A stretch of 64,000 nt of DNA from a bacterium (GTDB lineage: Bacteria; JACRDZ01; JAQUKH01), in the NCBI GenBank assembly GCA_028719205.1, contig JAQUKH010000003.1, positions 66,793 through 130,792 on the forward strand, written 5' to 3'. Below the pieces are notes generated by a model that saw only the letters and a program-made list of their open reading frames with translations, was not told where the DNA came from and did not search any database. The position numbers were made by a program, and so were the translations under genes. Shown here piece after piece: positions 45,644 to 54,150 of this stretch (the first letter of the stretch is position 1; the number at the start of each line of letters is the position of its first letter).

Positions 45644-46615
45644 ATGGCTGAGGAACTTAAAATAAAAGTTTTAGTGGTTGAAGATAATCAGGACCACTCT
45701 TTTTTAGTGAAAAGGGCGTTAGAAAAAACACCTGAATATTTTTCAGTTAAGATAGTTGATAACGTTGAGAAATGTCTTGAGCTGATCCAGAAAGAAGAAT
45801 TTAATATTATTATAAGCGATTATAAACTGCCCGGATTTTCAGGGCTCCAGCTGCTGTCGCAATTAAAAAAGAAGAACATAGACCTGCCCTTAGTTATGCT
45901 TACCGGTTCAGGTAATGAAGAAATAGCGGTTAAGGCGATGAAAGAAGGGGCTTATGATTATGTAATTAAAGAACCTGACTACTTTAAGACTATTCCTCTG
46001 GTTATCAGAAGAGCGATGGACCGGCATAAAGATAAAAAGGAAAAGGAAAAATTAGAGGCAGAGATAAAAAAGAAAGTTCTGGAGTTAGAAGATGTTAATA
46101 AAAAATTGGCGATCCTTTCGATAACAGACGGGCTCACGGAAATTTTTAACTATCGTTATTTAAGCGAAGTTCTGGAAAAAGAATGCGAAAGGACAAAGCG
46201 TATTGAAGGAAACATTTCCTGCATGATAATAGACATTGATTTTTTTAAAAATATAAATGATAAATTCGGACATCAGGCCGGGGATCATATCCTTCAGCAG
46301 TTGAGCAGGATCTTTTTCAAGAATCTGAGGCGTATTGATACTATTGGCCGGTATGGCGGGGATGAATTTATTTTGATCCTTCCTGAGACAACCTCGGAGG
46401 GGGCAAAGATCGTAAGTGAGAAATTAAGAAAATTGATCGAAAATAAAGTTTTTGTTTTTGAAGGAAACAGTATCAGGGCCACCATAAGCATTGGTATCGC
46501 GTCATTTCCCGGAGGAAAAGTATTAACCAAAGAAATGGTAATAAAATCGGCGGATGACGCGTTATATCAGGCCAAAAAAAACGGAAGGAACAGGACAGAG
46601 GTAATAACCTCATAG
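45644..46615 (+). CDS. Response regulator with diguanylate cyclase (GGDEF) output
   Basis: The 323-residue protein has an N-terminal receiver (VVEDNQDHS, phospho-Asp in IIISDYKLPG, TGSGNEE), a coiled linker (about 128-155) and a GGDEF domain with the intact active site RYGGDEFILIL. An RxxD motif (RRID) lies five residues before GGDEF, so the product-inhibition I-site is present. It should make c-di-GMP when phosphorylated. GAGGAG precedes the ATG. With the kinase and the lone receiver it forms a small signalling unit. Confidence 0.94.
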   Translation: MAEELKIKVLVVEDNQDHSFLVKRALEKTPEYFSVKIVDNVEKCLELIQKEEFNIIISDYKLPGFSGLQLLSQLKKKNIDLPLVMLTGSGNEEIAVKAMKEGAYDYVIKEPDYFKTIPLVIRRAMDRHKDKKEKEKLEAEIKKKVLELEDVNKKLAILSITDGLTEIFNYRYLSEVLEKECERTKRIEGNISCMIIDIDFFKNINDKFGHQAGDHILQQLSRIFFKNLRRIDTIGRYGGDEFILILPETTSEGAKIVSEKLRKLIENKVFVFEGNSIRATISIGIASFPGGKVLTKEMVIKSADDALYQAKKNGRNRTEVITS

Positions 46616-46638
46616 AGGATAAAGGGCCCGGAGCGGTT

Positions 46639-47601
46639 TTAAATATTATCCAGGATCTTGCGCAGGTAACTCAGCGACCGTTCTTCTGAAGCAACAGGCT
46701 TTTCGTCCACGATATCAAATGCTTTTTTGAGTTTCCTGGGCGGGAATTGCTTCATAAGTTTTAAAATTTCCTCTACCATATTCGGGTCATACCTTTTGTA
46801 AAGTATCGCGGCATATTTAGACGCTCTTTCAATATCTTTTTTCTTGTTGTTTGCCTCTAAATTTTTCCATTGTATTTCCGCGTTTTTCCATGAGTATAAA
46901 GGTAAAATGTTATATTTTATTGCCGGTTTGCCGGTGAAAATATTATTTTCATCGGCAGCTTGGGCTTCCAGCAGGCCGTATTGCTGCAGTTCCTCCAGGC
47001 CTTGTTGCATTTGTCTTAAACTCAGGTTATATTTAAGCGCGAGCATATCCGGATCTATTGACCAATGAGTATCAAAAGGAGTTAGTTTAAATTCCATGAG
47101 ATTAATAAGATAAATATATAATCCCGTGAAAGAAAGCCTTTTTTCCCAGCCAAAGGACCAGAGAGTTTCGGGAATAGCGAGATAATCTAAAGCGGGATAT
47201 TTATAAGGCAGGCGGTCTTCCATTAAACTTAAAAGTTTTATTTCCGGATCTTCTTTAAGATTCCGGTCGAATTCTATAAGCTCATATTTTTCATACAGGA
47301 TATCCAGGATCTTTAAAATATTTTTATTTGCTTTTTTTGCAGTTATATCAGGATAAAGATATTCCTTGATTTTTTTATAATCTGTTTCAACCCGGCCTTT
47401 CGCGTTCCCTTTAAAATTCCTTAGAAAGAAAATATATGTCAGAAAAACGTCTTTTTCATCAGAAAAAAGCATTCTTTTCCCCAGTATCTTATTGGTAAGG
47501 AATTTTTCAGGAAGTAAGACATCTTTTTTAACAAGCTCTTCTGCCGCGAGATTAGCAGAGGAAAAAAAAATGATAATCAGAAAAATAAAATATTTCTTCA
47601 T
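46639..47601 (-). CDS. Exported protein with winged-helix-like segment, unknown
   Basis: The 320-residue protein has a clear signal peptide (about residues 1-19, ending NLAAEE). The mature part is mostly helical and charged. Residues around 190-225 (DPDMLALKYNLSLRQMQQGLEELQQYGLLEAQ is the region; key residues LSLRQ and LLEA) look like a winged helix-turn-helix, which is odd for an exported protein. I recognise no family. It is the only minus-strand gene in this part and is convergent with the diguanylate cyclase. Confidence 0.65.
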   Translation of the reverse strand: MKKYFIFLIIIFFSSANLAAEELVKKDVLLPEKFLTNKILGKRMLFSDEKDVFLTYIFFLRNFKGNAKGRVETDYKKIKEYLYPDITAKKANKNILKILDILYEKYELIEFDRNLKEDPEIKLLSLMEDRLPYKYPALDYLAIPETLWSFGWEKRLSFTGLYIYLINLMEFKLTPFDTHWSIDPDMLALKYNLSLRQMQQGLEELQQYGLLEAQAADENNIFTGKPAIKYNILPLYSWKNAEIQWKNLEANNKKKDIERASKYAAILYKRYDPNMVEEILKLMKQFPPRKLKKAFDIVDEKPVASEERSLSYLRKILDNI

Positions 47602-47676
47602 AGAATAAATTATACCTTAAATATATAAAAAAAGACAAATATTCACATTAATGTGTTACAATGAACGAAAAGGATC

Positions 47677-48537
47677 ATGATAAAGATAAAATTATCAATA
47701 TTAATCCTATTTTTATTTATCGGCTGCCAAAGGGTAAATATTAGGGAAACTGTTGTTAAAAATGGGGAATTAAATAATATATCTATATCAAAAGACACGG
47801 TATGGAGCGGCAGTATATACATTAAAGGTGTAGTTACAGTCAAACGCGGGGTTGTTCTGACTATTCTTCCGGGGACTAATGTTTTATTTGAAAAGACAAA
47901 AGTGGACAATGATGAGATCGGGGACAGCGAATTAAATATCGAAGGAAAGGTCATAGCGGAGGGGACCAGAGAAGCACCTATTGTTTTTACATCTTCTGAA
48001 AAAGAAAAAAAGCCCGTGGATTGGAAATTTGTGTATCTTTCTTTTAATGAAAACAGCAGGCTTTCCTATTGCAAATTTGAGTATGCCTTTACAGGCCTCC
48101 AGGTGCATTATTCAGAAGTTCATATTGATCACTGCCTGTTTGAGAATAATGTGGAAGGGATGCGGTATTCCACAGTCAGGCTTCTTTTGGAAAACAGCAT
48201 TTTTCGTAATAACGTCTACGGCTTGAGGTATGAAGAGAGACGGTCTGAAGCGGTAGTAAGGAACAATGATTTTAAACAGAATGAATTTGGTATTTTTTGC
48301 GTGATGAGGTCAGACGATAAAACCAGGTTCCTGAATAATAATATTTCAAATAATAAAAAATATAATTTTATTATGGGGCAGGAACAGGAAAAAAGTATAG
48401 ACGCGGGCTCAAATTATTGGGGTTCGGATAATGAGTCTGAAATTTTACAGGGGATATTCGACGGACGCAAAGAAGAAACAGTAGGGATAGTTAATTTTTT
48501 GCCGTACCTGATGAAAAGAGTGGATATTGAAGAGTAA
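47677..48537 (+). CDS. Lipoprotein with right-handed beta-helix
   Basis: The 286-residue protein has a lipobox (FLFIGC, Cys about 17) and a beta-helix built of short repeats (VHIDHCLFENNVEGMRYS, LLENSIFRNNVYGLRY, VVRNNDFKQNEFGIFC). It opens with DTVWSGSIYIKGVVTV, a capping region shared with the paralogue at 54.1 kb (DTTWSGKLEIRQVVLI). Such folds often bind or cut polysaccharide; no catalytic site can be named. AAGGA precedes the ATG. Confidence 0.8.
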   Translation: MIKIKLSILILFLFIGCQRVNIRETVVKNGELNNISISKDTVWSGSIYIKGVVTVKRGVVLTILPGTNVLFEKTKVDNDEIGDSELNIEGKVIAEGTREAPIVFTSSEKEKKPVDWKFVYLSFNENSRLSYCKFEYAFTGLQVHYSEVHIDHCLFENNVEGMRYSTVRLLLENSIFRNNVYGLRYEERRSEAVVRNNDFKQNEFGIFCVMRSDDKTRFLNNNISNNKKYNFIMGQEQEKSIDAGSNYWGSDNESEILQGIFDGRKEETVGIVNFLPYLMKRVDIEE

Positions 48538-48605
48538 GAATAAATGGCATAGCGCATGGGGCATTGAGCATGGCGAAAAGAGCACAAAGTTAAGAGAGGA
48601 TAGGG
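48536..48605. repeat. GCATGG/GCATAG-type short repeat, copy 1
   Basis: The stretch is made of imperfect units such as GGCATAGCGCATGGGGCAT and GAGCATGGCGAAAAGAGCA. A related stretch lies inside the permease gene at about 50830-50880. Read in frame with the next gene it would give a non-conserved N-terminus, so I treat it as intergenic. Confidence 0.6.
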
Positions 48606-48610
48606 AAGAT

Positions 48611-49564
48611 ATGAAAATACTTGCGCCGGTTGACAGTATTAATGAATTAGACGGATTAATTTCCGCGGGCGTTGATGAATTTTACGGCGGTTTTATTCCT
48701 TATAACTGGTTCAGGGAATATGGAGCGGAAGGTTCTCCTAACCGCAGAAATTTCATGTCCGCCCAGATAAAAAGTGAAAATGAATTTTCACAGATCATAG
48801 AAAAGATCCATTCTCACAATAAGCTGTTTTACCTTACATTAAATCAGAAATTATTTAACGCCGATCAATATCCTCTTATGGATAATTTGATGAAATATAT
48901 TAAAAGCGTGCATGTTGACGGGCTTATAGTGGCTGACCTCGGGCTCAGCCTTTTTTTAAAAAAAGGGAATTACAATATCCCTGTCATTCTTTCAACGCTC
49001 GCGCAGGTGATGAACGCGAGATCAGCGAAATTTTACGGCGAAATGGGATTTAAACGGATCGTTCTGTCGCGTGACCTGAGCCTGAAAGAAACGGAAAATA
49101 TAGTAAAGAGTAATCCTTCGATCGCTTTTGAGACATTAATGCTTATAGGAAAGTGCTTTAATCTTGAAGGTTTTTGTACTTATGAACATTGTAATCCCAA
49201 CCGGGTCTGGCCTTGTAATCAGGAATATAAAATATCTTTTGATAAAAAAAGTAATCTGGAAAATGAAGTTGCCAGGCAAATTAAAGTTTACAGCCAGACA
49301 AACAGGACAGACGCCTGCGGCTTATGTTCACTGATCCAGCTTAAAAAAATCGGCATAAAAAGCCTGAAGATAGTCGGGCGTGGGGCAACTTTAGAGCGGA
49401 AAATACAATCAGTGGAGTCTATTAAATCTTTATTAAATCTTATAAAAAGTAAAACACCTGTTGACAATGAACTATTTTACGTTCAGGCCAGAGAAAAATA
49501 TGAATACATATTTAAGCATGGCTGCGCGAAAGTTAATTGTTATTTCCCTGAGTTAACCATATGA
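48611..49564 (+). CDS. U32-family UbiU-like iron-sulfur protein
   Basis: The 317-residue TIM-barrel-like protein is of the U32 'peptidase' family in the branch of UbiU/TrhP: MKILAPVDSINELDGLISAGVDEFYGG at the start, IVADLGL, VLSRDLSL and the GRGATLERK loop equivalent to UbiU's EGRQR. Cysteines follow the UbiU 4Fe-4S pattern: Cys182-x6-Cys189, Cys202 and Cys236 (UbiU: C-x6-C, then two more). Additional Cys are at 194, 239, 305 and 310. UbiU with UbiV hydroxylates ubiquinone precursors without O2; the substrate here is unknown. Start at 48611 has a good GGAAGAT site and avoids translating a repeat. It overlaps the next gene by 4 bp. Confidence 0.82.
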   Translation: MKILAPVDSINELDGLISAGVDEFYGGFIPYNWFREYGAEGSPNRRNFMSAQIKSENEFSQIIEKIHSHNKLFYLTLNQKLFNADQYPLMDNLMKYIKSVHVDGLIVADLGLSLFLKKGNYNIPVILSTLAQVMNARSAKFYGEMGFKRIVLSRDLSLKETENIVKSNPSIAFETLMLIGKCFNLEGFCTYEHCNPNRVWPCNQEYKISFDKKSNLENEVARQIKVYSQTNRTDACGLCSLIQLKKIGIKSLKIVGRGATLERKIQSVESIKSLLNLIKSKTPVDNELFYVQAREKYEYIFKHGCAKVNCYFPELTI

Positions 49565-50361
49565 TAAAAAATAATATCGTAAAAATCGAGAAAGCCGTAT
49601 ATTTCAGTAATGTTGCTTTTTTAAATAAAATTAAAATAAAGAATAATCTGTCCAGGATTTATTTTGGCGATGAATTCTGCCCGTTCCATTTACCAAAAAA
49701 AGACGAGTTGGAATTAGTCCTTGATTATGTAAAAAAACACAAATTGCAATTTACCTTTGTAACCTCATGGCTGACAGATGAAGTTTTTGAAAAAGTTGAG
49801 AAATTAATAAAGATCCTTCCTGAAAACTCTGAAGTGGTTATTAATGATTACTCGCTGCTTTCGCTGGACAGGAATAAATATAAATTTGTTCCTATCCTGG
49901 GGCGTTTATTGAACGGCCAGATCAGGGGCCTGAGGCTTGATTATGAAAAACGGACCTCAAAAAATATTTTAGAGCATTCCCGGGGTTCTCAGCCTCAGAC
50001 CGGGCTCCTGGCTGATTTTTATAAAGAGAGGGGAATAAACAGGATTGAGCTGGATAACCTTCCCCAGGGGATAAAAACTAATTTTAAAAATATGGATTTT
50101 CACGGATCCTTATATTATCCTTATGGGTATATTACTGTAACAAGGTTTTGCCCTTATGTTGTCATCAAAAACCGGTTCGGCATTATTTTTTCGATAAAAA
50201 GGTGTAATAAGGCCTGCCAGCAATTTGGCCTTACTATAGAAAATAAAGAGGTTGACAAAAAAATATTTGTTAAAGGGAACGCTCATTTTTTTAAAAATAT
50301 TATTATCCCGAAAAACCTATTGGAATTAGGGATAGACAGGTTAGTAGAAGAATTATTTTAA
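49561..50361 (+). CDS. U32-like UbiV-type partner protein
   Basis: The 266-residue protein is weakly similar to UbiV. IYFGDEFCPFH places Cys40 where UbiV has its first cluster Cys (YLGEAVC, Cys39), and Cys197, Cys215 and Cys219 give the C-x17-C-x3-C C-terminal set, against C-x12-C-x3-C in UbiV. Thus a 4Fe-4S cluster is expected. It overlaps the UbiU-like gene by 4 bp and the permease gene by 1 bp (TAATG), so the three proteins are made together. It lacks UbiU's ligand-loop motif and likely forms a heterodimer with it. Confidence 0.72.
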   Translation: MIKNNIVKIEKAVYFSNVAFLNKIKIKNNLSRIYFGDEFCPFHLPKKDELELVLDYVKKHKLQFTFVTSWLTDEVFEKVEKLIKILPENSEVVINDYSLLSLDRNKYKFVPILGRLLNGQIRGLRLDYEKRTSKNILEHSRGSQPQTGLLADFYKERGINRIELDNLPQGIKTNFKNMDFHGSLYYPYGYITVTRFCPYVVIKNRFGIIFSIKRCNKACQQFGLTIENKEVDKKIFVKGNAHFFKNIIIPKNLLELGIDRLVEELF

Positions 50362-51317
50362 TGGAAAATGTTAAAAACGTTTTTTATGTGATCTATCAGG
50401 AAATACTTATTATGGGGCCTTATTTCCTGATTAGCGTTTTGATAGGCGCCCTGATGAAAACCTACAAGATCGACCGCTGGCTTTACAGCTTTCTGAACAG
50501 GTCCAAAGTTATTTCAATCCTGATCGCCACTGTCGCGGGTGTGGTGTCGCCCATGTGTTCCTGCGGAATACTCCCCGTTTTTGTTACTCTTCTTGATATG
50601 GGCGCTCCTTTGTCCGCTTCGGTAAGCCTTCTTATAACCTCACCGGTCATGAGTATTGAGGCCTTTATTTTAACCTATGGGGTTTTGGGGTATAAAATGG
50701 CATATATTAAACTGTTCGGTGCGGTATTTATCGGTTTGTCAGCTGGTTTTGTTTTTTTGTATTTAGAAAAAATACAATATTTTTCAGTTAATGTTTTAAA
50801 GAGAAATATTTATGAAGGTAAAAAAGGAGTATGCCAGATAAGGAGTAAAGAGCATGGTGCAGGGGGCATAGGGCAGAGATTGCCTGTGGATACACAATTG
50901 GCTGACAACAAACTTTTGTTTTTCTATAAAAGGGCGCGGGAGCTTTTCATTTTTATAGGAAAATTTTCCATTATTGCCATATTAATTGACGCGATAATTT
51001 CCGTATATGTGCCTTTTGAATGGGTAGAGGCGGTTTTAGGGGAAAAAGGCGGGGTAAGATCGATCATTAATGCCGTTCTGATCGGTATTCCTCTTCCGGT
51101 AAATGGAATTTCTGTAGTAAATGTTTTGAAAGGCTTAATGGAAAAAGGCATGTCAAACGGCGCGGCTGTGGCTTTTCTTTTCGCGGGGCCCGTTACTGCG
51201 ATACCTGCCATTATCGCGCTTGCCGGAATGGTTGAAAAAAGAGTAGTCTTTGTGTTTTTAACTATAGGTATTTTAAGTTCATTTTTATTAGGGCTGGTCG
51301 GGCAGTTTATTTTTTGA
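50361..51317 (+). CDS. ArsP/DUF318-like membrane permease
   Basis: The 318-residue protein has about eight membrane helices in two halves. The first half holds VVSPMCSCGILPV, the paired-Cys motif of the ArsP/DUF318 permease family (which exports organoarsenicals or other soft metals and thiols); the second half holds the pseudo-repeat SIIIGIPLPVNG and AGPVTAIPAIIAL. A cytoplasmic loop of about 35 residues between the halves contains an in-frame repeat insertion. It is translationally coupled to the UbiU/UbiV-like pair, suggesting it moves their substrate or product. Confidence 0.85.
   Translation: MENVKNVFYVIYQEILIMGPYFLISVLIGALMKTYKIDRWLYSFLNRSKVISILIATVAGVVSPMCSCGILPVFVTLLDMGAPLSASVSLLITSPVMSIEAFILTYGVLGYKMAYIKLFGAVFIGLSAGFVFLYLEKIQYFSVNVLKRNIYEGKKGVCQIRSKEHGAGGIGQRLPVDTQLADNKLLFFYKRARELFIFIGKFSIIAILIDAIISVYVPFEWVEAVLGEKGGVRSIINAVLIGIPLPVNGISVVNVLKGLMEKGMSNGAAVAFLFAGPVTAIPAIIALAGMVEKRVVFVFLTIGILSSFLLGLVGQFIF
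50830..50880. repeat. GCATGG/GCATAG-type short repeat, copy 2, inside the permease gene
   Basis: GAGTAAAGAGCATGGTGCAG and GGGGCATAGGGCAGAG resemble the stretch at 48536-48605. It is in frame and encodes a hydrophilic loop (SKEHGAGGIGQR) absent from the conserved permease core. Confidence 0.55.
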
Positions 51318-51441
51318 GAAACTTACCGATAATAACAGGGTATATAATATCAAGGTTAGGTTTAAAAAAGTTTTTATATTTTTTATAAAAATTTGATATA
51401 ATGGTTTTGTGCTATTTTATTAATTTAAGGAGAAATAAAAA

Positions 51442-52935
51442 ATGAGAAAAATATTTGTTTGTATTTCCCTTTTGATTTTCGGATTAGCAGTGAATTTCAG
51501 CAATGCCATGGATTTTAAAGATGTGACAAACGAATCCGGTACCGGTGACCCCGGGCGCGGAAAAGGAGTGGCAGTCGGGGATTTTAATAATGACGGGTTG
51601 CTGGATTTTTATGTTTCGAATAAAGGCGGCGGGAATGTTTTATTCCAGAATATGGGCGGGATGAAATTTAAAGATGTAACAGTCCAGGCCGGCGTAAATG
51701 AAGCGGGTTATTCACTTGGTTCGTGCTGGGGAGATATTAATAACGACGGGTATCTTGACCTGTATGTGCCGAAGGGCGGTGTTTATGAAGTTGAATCCAA
51801 CCGGTTATTTTTGAATAACGGTGATGGAACGTTCACTGATATAACCGCGACGGCGGGAGTCGGAACAAAATCTTTCAGTTATGGTTCCGCGATGGCGGAT
51901 GTAGACCACGATGGATATCTCGATATTTTTTGCGCCAATTACGGGCCGAATAATAAAAACGTTTTGTATCACAATAATGGTAATAATACATTTACAGAGG
52001 TGACCGATAAGGCGGGATTGGGCGACCTCGGCTGGTGCTGGAGCGCTACTTTCGCTGATGTAAACGGTGATGGTTTTGATGACCTGTACGTAGTTCACGG
52101 CAGATACCCGGCGGGTGAGCGAAATAAATTATATCTTAATAATGGTGATGGAACCTTTAAGGATTTCTCAAAAGAGTCAGGAACAGATGATCCTAACTGG
52201 GGCCTGGGTGCTACATTCGCGGATGCGGATAATGACGGCGACCTGGATCTTTTTGTTTCAAACTATCAGGGCGGAAATAAATTTTTTCTCAATGATGGAA
52301 CCGGACATTTTAAGGATTATACGAAAGAAGCGCGTTTAGATAATTATCAAGGCTGGGGTAAAGGCCCGATTTTTGCTGATTTTGATCATGACGGTTATCT
52401 TGACCTGTATGAGGCGGATTGCAAAGGGCCTAATCATCTTTATAAAAATAACGGCAAGGGAATATTTACCGATATTACCGATAAGATCCCCGGGATCAAC
52501 TGCGGCACGGTTAAGAGAAGCAAGGGAGTGGCAGTCGCTGATTTTGATAATGACGGGGATATGGATCTTTATGTTGTTAACTGGAATACACCGAACAGGC
52601 TTTTTAAGAACACGCAAAATGATAAAAATTTTCTTAAGGTCAGCCTTGAGGGAAGAGCTTCTAACCGCAGCGCGGTAGGTTCATGGGTAAAGGTTTATGA
52701 TGCCGGGCATCTTGGCGATATGAAATATTTCAGGGGATTGCGGGAAGTAACTACTGCCAGCGGTTTTTGCTCAATGAGCAGTCTGGACCTTCATTTCGGG
52801 CTCGATGCTTCTAAAAAATATGATCTGGATATCAAGTTTACAAATGGGACTAAAGTCGTTATGAATGATGTGTCTTGCGGCCAGACTTTGAAAATAAAAG
52901 AACCGGCTAAGATAAATTCTATCGCGAAAAGATAA
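51442..52935 (+). CDS. Secreted FG-GAP/VCBS-repeat protein with UnbV/ASPIC C-terminus
   Basis: The 497-residue protein has a signal peptide (about residues 1-22) and seven FG-GAP repeats, each with a calcium-loop motif of DxNxDGxxD type (for example DFNNDGLLDFYVSN, DVDHDGYLDIF, DADNDGDLDLF). The C-terminal about 90 residues match the ASPIC/UnbV domain (SNRSAVGSWVKVY, REVTTASGFCSMSS, LHFGLD). Such proteins form a calcium-stabilised seven-bladed propeller outside the cell. AAGGAG lies before the ATG, and an intrinsic terminator follows. Confidence 0.9.
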   Translation: MRKIFVCISLLIFGLAVNFSNAMDFKDVTNESGTGDPGRGKGVAVGDFNNDGLLDFYVSNKGGGNVLFQNMGGMKFKDVTVQAGVNEAGYSLGSCWGDINNDGYLDLYVPKGGVYEVESNRLFLNNGDGTFTDITATAGVGTKSFSYGSAMADVDHDGYLDIFCANYGPNNKNVLYHNNGNNTFTEVTDKAGLGDLGWCWSATFADVNGDGFDDLYVVHGRYPAGERNKLYLNNGDGTFKDFSKESGTDDPNWGLGATFADADNDGDLDLFVSNYQGGNKFFLNDGTGHFKDYTKEARLDNYQGWGKGPIFADFDHDGYLDLYEADCKGPNHLYKNNGKGIFTDITDKIPGINCGTVKRSKGVAVADFDNDGDMDLYVVNWNTPNRLFKNTQNDKNFLKVSLEGRASNRSAVGSWVKVYDAGHLGDMKYFRGLREVTTASGFCSMSSLDLHFGLDASKKYDLDIKFTNGTKVVMNDVSCGQTLKIKEPAKINSIAKR

Positions 52936-52957
52936 CATTATACTTACATTCAAATTT

Positions 52958-52996
52958 AAATAACCCTGTGGTAATTTTCCGCGGGGTTATTTTTTT
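52958..52996 (+). terminator. Rho-independent terminator after the FG-GAP gene
   Basis: Arms AATAACCC and GGGTTATT, extended by GTGG/CCGC, enclose an AT-rich loop and are followed by T7. It ends the FG-GAP transcript 23 bp after its stop. Confidence 0.85.
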
Positions 52997-53013
52997 CCGG
53001 TTTGAGGATAAAA

Positions 53014-54150
53014 ATGAGCAAAAAAAAAATAATAGTAGTATTTATATTTAATATCCTTTTTTTATTCAGTTGTTCTCGTTATTTAAAAAAAGATATTGTC
53101 CTCCAATCCGGCCACATCAAAGGAAAAGCTGTTTATCAAAACAAAGGCATTAGCAGCGCCATTGTTTATGTCTATAACAAATCCGAAAAAGATTATTCAT
53201 TACGACTTCTTACTTTTTCCTCCCCTTCGGATCAAAATGGTAATTTTTCTCTTGAGCTGAAACCAGGGACCTATTATTTAATGGTTAAAAAAACTAAGGG
53301 CCCTGCGGCAAGTATATTGGAAAAGAATGATTATTTCGGTTATTTGGGCGGAAATCCGGTTAAAGTTTCAGCAGGAAGCTCGGTTGACCTGATCATAAAC
53401 TGCGTAAAAAATATTTATACTTCTTCGGAGATCGGGGCCTTTTTAAATGCGGATAAACCGGGTATCTCAGGCGCGGTTTATTATGATGATAAACCGCTGG
53501 ACAGGGCGGAGGTCTTTATTTATTTAAGCATGGAAAATGACTTGAGAGGCCCGGCGTATTACTCCGCGGTAACCGATGAGCAAGGCAGATTTTACGCCCC
53601 GCTTGAAGCCGGCACTTATTATATTGTTTTGCGTAAACGGCTCTCGTCAGATCAATTCGGTCCGATCCAGGCGGGGGATTTTTTCGGATATTACGAAGCT
53701 AATCCGATATCTCTTAAACAAGGGGAACATCAGAATGTCCTGCTATATGCTCTGAAAAAAGACGCCCCTAAAGGTTCAGCTAATATTGCTACTACCAGCG
53801 GTATGACGGGCGCTGATCAAACATTAATTTCAGGTAAGGTCCATGATCTTGATAAAAAACCCGTGAGCGGCGTATTTGTCTGTCTTTATAAAAATGATGA
53901 AATGGTGGGAAAACCGGAATACATCTCGAATAAAACAGGTGAAGACGGATCTTTTCAGATCAATATGGTTTCTGGCGGTAAATTTTATTTGATCGCGAAA
54001 GAAAATTTCGGGGCTATTCCGCAGCCCAACGATTTTATCGGGTATCTCTCGGAATCAAAGGACCATTCCATTGAAATTACAGCCGATAAAAAACTGGCCG
54101 GCCTGGAAGTAATTGGCGAGAAGATATTATCACGTAATTATGATAAATAG
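53014..54150 (+). CDS. Lipoprotein with three carboxypeptidase-regulatory-like modules (paralogue)
   Basis: The 378-residue protein is a paralogue of the one at 42.9 kb: lipobox FLFSC (Cys about 20), then three modules with GKAVYQNKGISSAIVYVY, GAVYYDDKPLDRAEVFIYL and GKVHDLDKKPVSGVFVCLY. The modules end with NDYFGYLGGNPVKV, QAGDFFGYYEANPISL and NDFIGYLSESKDHSI. The recurring GD-F-x-GY-x3-NP closing motif is a family mark. ATG 53014 is chosen over an upstream TTG. It overlaps the beta-helix gene by 11 bp, so the pair is co-expressed. Confidence 0.8.
   Translation: MSKKKIIVVFIFNILFLFSCSRYLKKDIVLQSGHIKGKAVYQNKGISSAIVYVYNKSEKDYSLRLLTFSSPSDQNGNFSLELKPGTYYLMVKKTKGPAASILEKNDYFGYLGGNPVKVSAGSSVDLIINCVKNIYTSSEIGAFLNADKPGISGAVYYDDKPLDRAEVFIYLSMENDLRGPAYYSAVTDEQGRFYAPLEAGTYYIVLRKRLSSDQFGPIQAGDFFGYYEANPISLKQGEHQNVLLYALKKDAPKGSANIATTSGMTGADQTLISGKVHDLDKKPVSGVFVCLYKNDEMVGKPEYISNKTGEDGSFQINMVSGGKFYLIAKENFGAIPQPNDFIGYLSESKDHSIEITADKKLAGLEVIGEKILSRNYDK

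Noticed and set aside
48527-48610. Upstream extension of the UbiU-like gene
   Set aside because: It translates the GCATGG-type repeat and overlaps the previous gene; the family-type start with a ribosome-binding site is at 48611.
48611-50361. U32 pair as ubiquinone biosynthesis genes ubiU and ubiV
   Set aside because: The nearby quinone genes are of the futalosine menaquinone route and no ubiT or other ubi genes are present; only family-level likeness can be claimed.
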